From assembly GCA_028290665.1 (NCBI GenBank), contig JAQGJK010000003.1, positions 1-64,000 of the forward strand: a stretch of 64,000 bases of DNA. Reading direction: 5' to 3'. Positions 32,935-41,594 of the stretch are shown piece after piece (within the stretch, counting starts at the first letter, position 1; the number at the start of each line of letters is the position of its first letter). The notes beneath the pieces are model-generated. The model was not told the origin of the DNA, made no database searches, and worked only from the letters and a program-made list of their open reading frames with translations. This DNA comes from Devosia sp. Its GTDB lineage: Bacteria > Pseudomonadota > Alphaproteobacteria > Rhizobiales > Devosiaceae. A program made the translations under genes and the position numbers.

Positions 32935-35853
32935 TTACCCGATGAAGTCGCCTGCATCGATGGTGCCGATGGTGGTGGCCTTGAGCAGGATCTCGGATTC
33001 GGCGCCGCCCGTGCCGGCGGTGTTGATCTGGATCAGCACGTCGGCACCCGACTGAAGGGCGCGGACCTGATTGGCTGCACTGAAGCCGCTTTGACCGACA
33101 TAGGTCAACGTCCCGGCAAAGCCCGACAGATCGATAGTTTCGTTATTTCCAAAGTCCTCGAAGTCGTAAATGACATCACGGTTAGCACCAGCGGCGCTGT
33201 CCTCTTTGGCATGGAACAGGAAAGTATCGTTGCCCGCTCCGCCGTAGAGCTGGTCGATGCCCAGCCCGCCGGTCAGCTTGTTGTTACCGGTGTTGCCGGT
33301 CAGGATGTTGCCGAGTGCATTGCCGGTACCGTTGATGTTGCCGGTCCCGATCAGCGTCAGCTTCTCGACGAAGCGCAGCCCTACGGTAAAGTCGAGATTG
33401 TAGTTGACCGAACTCTGCACAGTGTCGGTGCCGCCGGCATCGATGCTGCTGGCCATCGTGGTGGTTTCGAACGCCCGGTCGCCGCTGTTGTCGACGATGT
33501 AGATGTCATTACCCGCCCCACCCAGCAGCATGTCGACGCCGAGCCCGCCGTTCAGCTTGTTACTGCCGACATTGCCGGTCAACAGGTTGGCGAGCGCATT
33601 GCCGGTACCGTTGATGTTGCTGATCCCGGTCAGTGTCAAGTTCTCGACGAACCGCAGTCCTACGGTAAAGTTGATGTCGTAGTTGACTGAACTCTGCACG
33701 GTGTCGACGCCGCCGGCGTTGACAGTGCTGGCCATCGTGGTGGTTTCGAACGCCCGATCGCCGCCGTTGTCGACGACATAGGTGTCATTGCCCGCCCCGC
33801 CCAGCAGCATGTCGATGCCGAGCCCGCCGTTCAGCTTGTTGTTGGCGGCGTTCCCGATCAACAGATTGGCGAGTGCATTGCCGTTGCCGTTGATGTTGCC
33901 GGCCCCGGTCAGTGTCAGGTTCTCGACGAACCGCAGTCCTACGGTAAAGTCGATGTCGTAGTTGACTGAACTCTCCACGGTGTCGACGCCACCGGCATCG
34001 ATAGTGCTGGCCATCGTGGTGGTTTCGAACGCTCGGTCGCCACCGTTGTCGACGATATAGGTGTCATTGCCCGCCCCACCCAGCAACATGTCGATATCGA
34101 GCCCGCCATTAAGCTGGTCTTCCCCTGCGGCTCCGGTGAGCGTATCACTGCCCTCGTCCCCCGACATCAGGTCACCAATGCTGGAGCTGGCTGGATTGGC
34201 CTGGGTATTGGCAAAGATCGTGTCGTTGCCCTTGCCGCCTTTCAGCGTATCACCTTGCAAACCGCCTTCGATCAGGTCGGCGCCGTCATTGCCATCGATG
34301 ATATTTGCCGAATTGTCGCTGGCGCGGATGTGGTCGCCCAACTGGGTCCCGCTGACGTTCTCGACATCCACCAGAGTGTTGACGTCACCGAGGATGCTAA
34401 GGTTGATATCGTGGATTGTGTAGGTGCCCTTCGCCATGTCGAGATCGACGGAATAATTAGTGAGGTTACTGAGGTCCAGCGTATCGGTATCGGCGCCACC
34501 GTCGGTGTTGTCACCATACTCACCATCGAGAACCTGGATCAAATCGTCGCCAGCGTCGCCATTGACTGTGTCGGTCGAAAAGCCACCCTGCAAAATGTCC
34601 GCGCCGCCACCGCCTTTCAGGGTGTCGACGCCTATCCCGCCGAACAAAGAGTCGATCGCGCCCTGGCCTAGCAGAACATCGTTGCCGCTATTGCCTTTGA
34701 CCGTAGCTCCGTCGATACGCGAGGTGATCGTCTCGCTGGTGTTATCGCCGTTGATGACGTTGTCGCGGGGGTCGAGGATGACCTGAGAAATATCGCCTGC
34801 GCTGTTCTGGAAAGTGATCAGGATGCGACCGTCATCGGCGAGACCAATTTCGGGTTCGCTCACGACGCTTGCGATCACGACGTTGCTGCCGATCGGGGCC
34901 CCCGTGGCGCTGTAGCGCTGGCCGATCAGTTGATTGAGCGAATCGTCGTCCCAAACGACAAAGAAGCCCCCATCCCTCAGCCCGACGACGTTGGGCTCGT
35001 TCTGAGAATTGCTACCTCCGACGACCAGAATTTGATTGGCCACAAGAGCCCCGGCGTTGTCATAGATGCTGAACCGGATATCGCCATTGCTCGCAGCGTC
35101 ATTCCAGACCACAGCGAGACCGCCGCCAGTCAGCGCCGTTACCCGTGGATCGAAGCCTGGCGTGGCGGAAACATTTGCTGTGGAGACAAGACCGCCCGAT
35201 GCATTGACAATCTGTATTTCGATGCCGACGGTCGGTGCATCAGTCTCATCATAGGCGATCGCAAAGCTGCCGTTGCTCAAGGCGGTCACGTCCGAACCCG
35301 CGTCGACATCAGCACTGTTCTGCGCCGCGTCGAATTCGGCGCCGATCACATTGGCGGGGCTGACGATGACGCCGCGCACATCGCTATCGCCGGAGATGAT
35401 GCGCGTGAAGCTCACCATATAGCTGCCGTCTAGCGCTACGGTAATCTCGGGGTTGCTCGCCGGGTTGCCGCCGCTGGTGACCGACCCAACAAAGATGGAG
35501 CCACCCGCCGCGTTGAAACGCTCGATGCGAATCTCGTCGTCGCTGCCGCCCTCGTCGTCGATGTAGGCAATGACGAAGCCGCCATCTGGCAATGCGGCGA
35601 TTGATCCGAGGGACTCCCCGTCGAGAAAATAGCCGATGTTGAGCTGGAACGCCGCGCCGGATGCCACACCCTGTGCGTCGAAAATCTGCCCCAAAACATC
35701 AGAGCCCGCTTGCGTACCGCCGGTATCGTCTGACCAAACGGTCAGGAAACGGTCGTCGGTTAAACCGACGATGTAGGGATTGGATTGGGCGCCCGCTGTG
35801 GAGCCTGTGTTGGATATTGTTTCGGCGAGCCAGAGTGTGGGCGTCGTTGTCAT
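32935..35853 (-). CDS. Large RTX calcium-binding protein with tandem 93-residue units
   Basis: The product has 972 residues. ATG 35853 was chosen over 35916 because GGGGGAT lies just upstream. Residues 5-370 form a repeated all-beta region (recurring GGFVIAY, GSFAIAYDE, GGGLAVVW and GGFFVVWDD strands), probably a propeller. Residues 400-620 contain RTX turns (GNSGNDVLLG, GGGGADILQGG, GSDTLTGAAGEDQLNGG). Residues 590-870 are three tandem units of exactly 93 residues plus a partial one. The last 100 residues, ending DAGDFIG, form the secretion cap shared with the protein at 3-593. It is likely exported by a type I system encoded elsewhere. No catalytic motif is visible; an adhesin or surface role is the best guess. 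Confidence 0.88.
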   Translation of the reverse strand: MTTTPTLWLAETISNTGSTAGAQSNPYIVGLTDDRFLTVWSDDTGGTQAGSDVLGQIFDAQGVASGAAFQLNIGYFLDGESLGSIAALPDGGFVIAYIDDEGGSDDEIRIERFNAAGGSIFVGSVTSGGNPASNPEITVALDGSYMVSFTRIISGDSDVRGVIVSPANVIGAEFDAAQNSADVDAGSDVTALSNGSFAIAYDETDAPTVGIEIQIVNASGGLVSTANVSATPGFDPRVTALTGGGLAVVWNDAASNGDIRFSIYDNAGALVANQILVVGGSNSQNEPNVVGLRDGGFFVVWDDDSLNQLIGQRYSATGAPIGSNVVIASVVSEPEIGLADDGRILITFQNSAGDISQVILDPRDNVINGDNTSETITSRIDGATVKGNSGNDVLLGQGAIDSLFGGIGVDTLKGGGGADILQGGFSTDTVNGDAGDDLIQVLDGEYGDNTDGGADTDTLDLSNLTNYSVDLDMAKGTYTIHDINLSILGDVNTLVDVENVSGTQLGDHIRASDNSANIIDGNDGADLIEGGLQGDTLKGGKGNDTIFANTQANPASSSIGDLMSGDEGSDTLTGAAGEDQLNGGLDIDMLLGGAGNDTYIVDNGGDRAFETTTMASTIDAGGVDTVESSVNYDIDFTVGLRFVENLTLTGAGNINGNGNALANLLIGNAANNKLNGGLGIDMLLGGAGNDTYVVDNGGDRAFETTTMASTVNAGGVDTVQSSVNYDINFTVGLRFVENLTLTGISNINGTGNALANLLTGNVGSNKLNGGLGVDMLLGGAGNDIYIVDNSGDRAFETTTMASSIDAGGTDTVQSSVNYNLDFTVGLRFVEKLTLIGTGNINGTGNALGNILTGNTGNNKLTGGLGIDQLYGGAGNDTFLFHAKEDSAAGANRDVIYDFEDFGNNETIDLSGFAGTLTYVGQSGFSAANQVRALQSGADVLIQINTAGTGGAESEILLKATTIGTIDAGDFIG
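33244..34080 (-). repeat. Three tandem 279-bp units inside the large RTX gene
   Basis: The landmark CAGCAGCATGTCG-like sequence recurs at 33244 (diverged), 33523, 33802 and 34081, an exact 279-bp period. Each unit encodes 93 residues with VDTV, ENLTLTG, GNALANLL and GGAGNDTY segments. One unit of identical period (1 to 280) occurs in the RTX fragment at the window start. Confidence 0.85.
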
Positions 35854-36869
35854 AATATCCCCCGTAAATTCAGCTGAATTCCATGAATCGGCTTGCGTGT
35901 CCGGCGATCCAGACACCGTCGTTAAACCACTGTCGCACGAAAATTTTCAGATGCCTATTGCCGATCCATACGATTCTGGTTCTACGGGAAATTACCGCAG
36001 AACATCACCGAAATCTCCAATAGAGATTTTTGGCTATATACTGTCAATTTTATTTACAATTACAAATTGCGAGACTCGGATAGTTATAATAACATGCGCA
36101 TATTGAATTAGATTTGCGTGGACACCTATCAACGTAAGTCGCGATCATATCCACTGATTGATAAAACGTGCGAATGTTTGATCCGACCCAGACGAGGGAA
36201 GCTGGCGCCTCGACGTGTGGCGATTGAAATCGTCGGAGCTGAGGAGAATTTTCGGAAGATTCACCGACTTCGTGGAGGCACTGTCGGAAAGGAGCCAATC
36301 TCCTATGGCCTGGCAGTGAACCCGCGGTGGTCGAACCGGTAGCACTGCACGTGTAACAATCGGTAAGTTCTGCCCGAAAGCATCGATCTGGCCAACTGCG
36401 GGTCGTCCGGGGGGCGGCTGAGGGTGGTCACGACCCAACATCGACGCAACCCTTTCGCTGGCACCTCTGTCGACGGATTTCGCCGGCGCCAAGCCGCAGT
36501 CGCTGCCGGACGGCGAAGTCAGCGGTTGAAGGCACGCATGACTATCGACGGTGGACCAACGCGCTCAGCGAGGGGTAGCAGCACCAAGGCAGTTGGCCAG
36601 TTGTCCGATAACAGCGCCGCTTCGGCACTCCCGGGACATTAGTCCGATGCCAGCGAAACCGGGTCTGACAAACTCTCGCATGCAGTCGGCCCGTAGTTTT
36701 GACACTGCAGGCCATGGGATTTTGGAACAGCCGTCGCACAGAACCATTACTGTTCACTGGGCAATGCTGGAGCCATGTGCGGCCCCAGGTCGCTGTCAGC
36801 TCACGTACGGCAGTTCGTGAAAAGACCGATATCAACTGAGCATCGTCCCAAATATGAAGGAGAGAAGAA
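35854..36869. other. Gene-poor, partly AT-rich stretch between divergent RTX genes
   Basis: About 1 kb. The segment 36000-36110 is markedly AT-rich compared with its surroundings and probably contains promoters for one or both flanking RTX genes. Short frames in 36118-36830 on both strands match nothing I recognise. AAGGAGAGAAG just before 36870 is the ribosome site of the next gene. Confidence 0.4.
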
Positions 36870-37649
36870 ATGCGCTATTACTACGGTTCAAACTACTCGA
36901 ACGACACCGCCTACGCAAACGTTGCCGACAACTGGACAATGTATGGGTACGCCGGAAATGATATCCTTGGGGGTCAGAACTACACTGACTATATCTATGG
37001 CGGCAGTGGAAGTGACAAAATATACGGCTATAACGGCAACGACTACCTTTATGGCGAAACCGGCCTCGATACCATCAAAGGTGGCTATGGCAACGACTAT
37101 ATCGATGGCGGGGCCGACGCTGACACGCTTTATGGCGATGCTGGCAATGATCAGATGTTCGGCGGAGCCGGCAACGACTGGATGAGTGGCGGTATCGACA
37201 ACGACTCAATGCAAGGCAGCGACGGTGACGACGTCATGCAAGGTGGCGACGGCATCGACATTCTGCGCGGCGGCAATCAGAATGATCGGCTGTGGGGTGA
37301 TGCTGGCAATGACTACCTGTACGGCGACGCTGGCAATGACCAGATTGTCGGTGGCACTGGGTCGGACTACGTTTCAGGCGGGGCCGGGACGGACAACCTG
37401 TGGGGCGGAGCCAATGCCGACATCTTCTACTATGCAACCGGCGGTGGCGCGGATCGCATAAAGGATTTCGAGAACGGCTCTGACAAGATCCGCCTCAACG
37501 TAAACGGCTACGATACCTATACAGATGTTTACTACGATAAGTATCAATCTGGCGATGACACGGTGGTAAATTTCGGCGGTGGGAATTACATCGTCATTGA
37601 AAACCAGAACGAAAACACAATCACTAATGCAGACTTCCAGTTTGTGTGA
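36870..37649 (+). CDS. Small RTX protein made almost entirely of nonapeptide repeats
   Basis: This 259-residue protein has an optimal ribosome site (AAGGAG) 10 bp before the ATG. After a tyrosine-rich start (MRYYYGSNYSND), residues 25-190 are about 16 tandem RTX nonapeptides (GYAGNDILGG, GNDYLYGETG, GDAGNDQMFGG and so on), forming one long calcium beta-roll. The C-terminal 65 residues (GGGADRIKDFENGSDKIRLN to the end ADFQFV) resemble the serralysin-type cap with a terminal hydrophobic secretion signal. There is no enzymatic domain. It is unusually rich in Tyr, Asn and Asp. Confidence 0.87.
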   Translation: MRYYYGSNYSNDTAYANVADNWTMYGYAGNDILGGQNYTDYIYGGSGSDKIYGYNGNDYLYGETGLDTIKGGYGNDYIDGGADADTLYGDAGNDQMFGGAGNDWMSGGIDNDSMQGSDGDDVMQGGDGIDILRGGNQNDRLWGDAGNDYLYGDAGNDQIVGGTGSDYVSGGAGTDNLWGGANADIFYYATGGGADRIKDFENGSDKIRLNVNGYDTYTDVYYDKYQSGDDTVVNFGGGNYIVIENQNENTITNADFQFV

Positions 37650-37658
37650 TCGATAAAA

Positions 37659-37683
37659 CCCATAGTCCGTTTCGAACTATGGG
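37659..37683 (+). terminator. Hairpin after the small RTX gene
   Basis: CCCATAGT (37659-37666) and ACTATGGG (37676-37683) form a perfect 8-bp stem with a 9-nt loop, 9 bp after the stop codon. No T-run follows on this strand; the complementary strand has TTTT after the stem. Probable transcription end or mRNA-stabilising hairpin. Confidence 0.5.
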
Positions 37684-38472
37684 GCGACGTACCTGTGAAA
37701 TGTCTGACCTGCATCGACGATAGGGACCAGTCGAAGCTGGCTTGGTGTTTTGATACTACAGGGGCCACAGCCCAGGCACGGAAGTCTAGGCTGTGGCGTT
37801 ACACTGGCGAAAGCAGGTAACTCCGAACTCTCCATGTGCCAAGAGACAGTTTGGCAGAGGGGAAATTACGTCTGCGACTAACGTTTATACGTAGCGTTTC
37901 ATTTTCTGTTCGCTGCAATAACCTCTGCATGGCTCGGGTTGGCACAAATACCAACGAACATGGCATCCTTGCCCGGTGGTGCGTGGTTGCCTGGTTCTGC
38001 GAAGATGGCATGTCCTAGCGACGGCTGATCAACTGGCGCTCGCTGTTGTGGTGACGGACGATCGGCGGGGCACAGTCAGGGCGCGGACCGGCCATAGGCA
38101 GGGAATTGCCGATCGGAAGGTCGAAAGTCATCGAAGCAATGACGTCGTGCGGCGCTTCGCTGCTTGTTGTGGTCTTGCTGCTGCTGGCCCCGAAATCTTC
38201 CTTTTAGAACACGCAAGGTGGGCGCTAGACATCGAGTTCACCATCGATGGGGGCAGCGAGGCGGACTGGTACGTGCCGAAGCGCAGTAAACGACTTTCAA
38301 ATAGTTCCGGTCGTTTGCGCAAAAGCGGTGGTCATGACCGCCGTATAGAAGGCTGGTCGCAATTTCAGCGATTGTTCGCTTGCCCTACACCAGTGGAAGG
38401 GAAACACTCAGCAGGTTCGTCCGACAAATGATCGTGGCGGAACGCTCAGCAATTTCGCTCGAGGATACCGCC
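37684..38472. other. Gene-free stretch between two RTX genes
   Basis: About 790 bp without a recognisable gene. A frame runs through 38128-38322 on the minus strand and others on the plus strand, but none resembles a known family. Composition is mixed and may represent decayed sequence. GAGGA just before 38473 serves the next gene. Confidence 0.35.
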
Positions 38473-39585
38473 ATGGCACTGCAAGTTCCGGCATCGATAA
38501 CTGGCTCCGATTCAGTCGTTGATCTCAAGACAACCGATGACCTGCTTGTAACCAAAGATGTCGTGATCAGCGCTACCACCTTTAACGCAGTCACGGGATC
38601 GGGCAGTGGACATGAACTCCGAATTTTCGGCACCATCGCCGCAGAAAATAGCGGGATATACCTTGGCACTGACATCACCGTGGGCAACGAAGTCTGGATT
38701 GCGGCGAGTGGCCAGGTACACAGCTTCTATGAAGGATGGGCAGCACTATTTTTGCATGGCGGCGTCGCGGTTCGCAACGAAGGACTAATCGCGGGCGAGA
38801 CGGGCATCTACCTCGGCAGCTATACAGCCGGCATTTCGCAGTCGATTATGAATTCGGGCTCGATCGAAGGGGGAAGTCTTGGCGGCGTCGTCCGGTTTGG
38901 ATCCACATCCACCATCACCCTGACGAACAGCGGGACGATCAGCGGCGACACCCATGCCTATTATGGCTCTAACGGCAATTCCGTTGCGATCGACAACGTC
39001 ACCAACACCGGCAAGATGGTCGGCATTGTCGACCTGGGGGCCGGCAAGGACTTTATTGCAAATTCCGGAACCATCAGCGGCAACGTGCTGCTTGGAGACG
39101 GCAACGACATCTATCGTGGCACTGGTTCTGGCTATGCCTTGAGCGTCTGGGGGGACGCGGGAAATGACACCATCTCAGGTGGCACGCGCTCCGATTTCTT
39201 TGTTGGCGGGGTTGGCGCTGACCTTTTAACCGGCGGGCTTGGCAACGACCGGTTCTATTTCAAGACCATTGCCGATAGCACCAGTGCCTCCTCTGGTCGC
39301 GACAGGATCACCGATTTTACCCACGGTAGCGACAAGATCGAGTTGAACGCGATCGATGCCAATGGCGGAGTCGCGGGCAACGGTGTGTTCAGTTTTATCG
39401 CCGGCGAAGGTGTTTTGTTTGTCAGCGGAGTTCGGGGCCAACTGCGCTGGGACCAGGTCGATGCCGCCGGGACGGCAAACGATCACACCTATATTTATGG
39501 CGACATCGACGGCGAAGGCACGGCCGACTTTGCCCTCGATCTGTTGGGGCTGAAGACCCTCACCGCGACGGATTTCGTGCTGTAG
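38473..39585 (+). CDS. RTX protein with serralysin-type C-terminal domain
   Basis: The product has 370 residues; ATG 38473 was preferred over 38380 because GAGGA precedes it. Residues 1-220 are repetitive beta-helix-like sequence (GTIAAENSGIYLG, NEGLIAGETGIYLGSY, NSGSIEGG, NSGTISGD, NSGTISGN), a ladder of short repeats as in autotransporter-like or pectate-lyase-like helices. Residues 225-280 are RTX nonapeptides (GDAGNDTISGGTRSDFF, GGLGNDRFYF). Residues 285-370 match the M10 C-terminal secretion domain (GRDRITDFTHGSDKIEL, ending LTATDFVL). No protease motif is present, so it is probably an exported binding or matrix protein. Confidence 0.85.
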   Translation: MALQVPASITGSDSVVDLKTTDDLLVTKDVVISATTFNAVTGSGSGHELRIFGTIAAENSGIYLGTDITVGNEVWIAASGQVHSFYEGWAALFLHGGVAVRNEGLIAGETGIYLGSYTAGISQSIMNSGSIEGGSLGGVVRFGSTSTITLTNSGTISGDTHAYYGSNGNSVAIDNVTNTGKMVGIVDLGAGKDFIANSGTISGNVLLGDGNDIYRGTGSGYALSVWGDAGNDTISGGTRSDFFVGGVGADLLTGGLGNDRFYFKTIADSTSASSGRDRITDFTHGSDKIELNAIDANGGVAGNGVFSFIAGEGVLFVSGVRGQLRWDQVDAAGTANDHTYIYGDIDGEGTADFALDLLGLKTLTATDFVL

Positions 39586-39917
39586 GATGGCCTTGTCGCC
39601 TCCCGATGACCGATAGTAGGCACGACAGCGGACTGTAACAACCAGGGTGATATTACCTGATGCGGAGACCTGTCGTCTTGCGGCAACGCTTGCAACGCGG
39701 GGGGATGAGGCGGCCCTGTCCATCCTGGCTATTTCGCGCTTCGTCGTGTGTCGGCTTCAAGTCCCCTGGCTCTTTTCGGCTTGAAAATTGACCGAGGCGC
39801 GCGATATCCCCGAGGTCGATGGTCGCCGCACGCGGCTTTTACTAGGCTGACAAAAAACTGAATTGCCTGCTAGCGGGCGGCCGTAGACAACCAGCTCCAC
39901 ACAGGGAGAGTAGTCGT
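39586..39917. other. Intergenic stretch before the PAS-HWE kinase gene
   Basis: About 330 bp. Nothing recognisable except GGGAGAG upstream of the next ATG. The last third presumably holds the kinase promoter. Confidence 0.35.
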
Positions 39918-41273
39918 ATGCGCCACGGAACTCGGATCGATGCGCATGAGCGCCTCCGGATTGCCACCAGCGCCGCCGGTATTGGTGTGTGGGAGTGGGA
40001 TCTCGCGGACAATACGATGATCTATTCTCCGATAGCCCGGGCCATCTGCGGCTTTTCGCCCGACCAACGGATAACCTTCGAACTGGTTAGTGACATCACC
40101 CACCCGGAGGATTTACCCGATACGTCGGCGGCTGCCCGGCGGGCGCTGGATCCTTCCCTGCGTGAAAATTCCGTTTTTCACTATCGGATACGACGCTATG
40201 ACACAGGTGAAGTTCGCTGGGTGCTCGCCTATGGCGAGGCGCTATTCGACGACGTCAGCGGCGAGGCGCTGAGCTACGTTGGCACACTCCAGGACGTGAC
40301 GGAGCAGCACTTGGTCGAAGGCCAGCTTGCGGAGAGCGAAGCTCGCCTTCGCATGGCGATGGATGCCGCAGACCTGGCGGTTTGGGAGATCGATTTCGAG
40401 ACCGGCGCTCTGAGCGGTTCACCCGAGCTCAGCCGGCTCTGTGGGTTTTCAGAAACCGAGAGACCGACACTCAATGACTTTCGTGCGCGCTACGCGCCTG
40501 GCGAAGACGAGAGGCTGAGCTCGGAATGGGAAGCAATGACGACGCGCGGCGAGACCCGCATCGAAAGCGAGTTCTGTATGATCTGGCCGGACGGCACCGA
40601 GCGATGGCTGTTCATCCGCGCAAACATTCTGCCGAAGTCTGGGGGCAGTGGGCAACGACTGCTCGGCGTCCTGATGGACGTGACTGAGCGCAAACGTCAC
40701 GAAATGCGGCTCGACTTGCTGAACCAGGAACTGCGGCATCGCATCAAGAATTCCATGGCCGTCGTAGGTACCCTCGCAAGCGCGGCAATCACGGGAGGCG
40801 GCGATCCGCAGCAGGCCAGACGGCGCTTTCAGGAAAGACTTGTGGCCATCGGTTCGGCGACCGATCTGATCCTTTCGAAAGCACAAGAGCAGGTCGGCTT
40901 GCGAGAACTCGTGCAGACGATCATCGCCCCCTACCAGGCGGGGCGCATAGTCCTGTCTGGTCCGGACGTCCTGATTGGCGACAAGGTCGCAAGAAATCTC
41001 GGACTGGCCCTGCATGAACTCGCTACCAACGCCCTGAAATACGGCTCTTTGTCGATCGATGAAGGTGGAGTGGACATTAGTTGGTCACTCAAGGATGACT
41101 GGCTGACGGCGGTCTGGCAGGAACGTGGTGGTCCGGAGGTTGCGCCGCCAACAACCTTGGGATTCGGCAGCCGCCTGATGAAACGCGGCATTTTCGCCCC
41201 ACCAGAATCGGCTACGAGCGAATACCTGCCGAGTGGCGTGCGTTGTACAATTTTGGTCAAGTTGCGGCCCTGA
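39918..41273 (+). CDS. HWE-family sensor histidine kinase with two PAS domains
   Basis: This 451-residue protein has no membrane segment, so it is a cytoplasmic sensor. PAS 1 spans about residues 10-130 (GIGVWEWDLADNTMIYSP, YRIRRYDTGEVRWVLAYGE) and PAS 2 about 140-260 (LRMAMDAADLAVWEIDFETG, EFCMIWPDGTERWLFIRAN). The HWE kinase core follows, with the phospho-His in LNQELRHRIKNSMAVVG, the N-box HELATNALKYGS and the diagnostic WQERGGPEV...GFGSRLM. HWE kinases are common in Hyphomicrobiales and often sense light, redox or general stress. No response regulator is adjacent. Confidence 0.93.
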   Translation: MRHGTRIDAHERLRIATSAAGIGVWEWDLADNTMIYSPIARAICGFSPDQRITFELVSDITHPEDLPDTSAAARRALDPSLRENSVFHYRIRRYDTGEVRWVLAYGEALFDDVSGEALSYVGTLQDVTEQHLVEGQLAESEARLRMAMDAADLAVWEIDFETGALSGSPELSRLCGFSETERPTLNDFRARYAPGEDERLSSEWEAMTTRGETRIESEFCMIWPDGTERWLFIRANILPKSGGSGQRLLGVLMDVTERKRHEMRLDLLNQELRHRIKNSMAVVGTLASAAITGGGDPQQARRRFQERLVAIGSATDLILSKAQEQVGLRELVQTIIAPYQAGRIVLSGPDVLIGDKVARNLGLALHELATNALKYGSLSIDEGGVDISWSLKDDWLTAVWQERGGPEVAPPTTLGFGSRLMKRGIFAPPESATSEYLPSGVRCTILVKLRP

Positions 41274-41594
41274 TTGTCCGGGGGCGAAGCAGCAGCATTC
41301 GGGCCTGCCATTGGCGTGCCTGAGTGCTCCGTTGGTCATTGCAAACTGGAACCACCATGCTTCGCGATATGCGATAGCGCGGCGAACGCGGCTGCGGTCG
41401 AACTTCGTGTTTAAGCCGGATAACTCTAGTTGATCATCCCATTGCCAGTCAGCGGCTGTCCGAAGCGGGCCGAAGCGGACGTCGAAGATTGGTTGTGCAA
41501 CTGGCCACGGCCAGTCTAAAGCGAGGCTGCTACCGTTCGAAAAAACCCGAGCGCACCCCGGTCCCGACTATAGCGTTCACTCGAGTTTTGAGGC
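41274..41594. other. Intergenic stretch before the CHASE3 kinase operon
   Basis: About 320 bp with no gene recognised. It probably contains the promoter of the three-gene signalling operon that follows. Confidence 0.35.

Noticed and set aside
33244-34080. CRISPR-like regular repeats
   Set aside because: The 279-bp periodic units are coding repeats in frame with an RTX protein; there are no short identical repeats with unique spacers anywhere in the window.
33091-34671. Plus-strand frames across the RTX repeats
   Set aside because: Valine/aspartate-rich antisense translations of the RTX repeats; their repetitiveness comes only from the sense repeats.
36694-37765. A possible repeated element: GTTTTGACACTGCAGG-like sequence near 36694 and 37746
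   Set aside because: Similarity is limited to about 16 bases with 2-3 mismatches and does not extend, so chance is likely.
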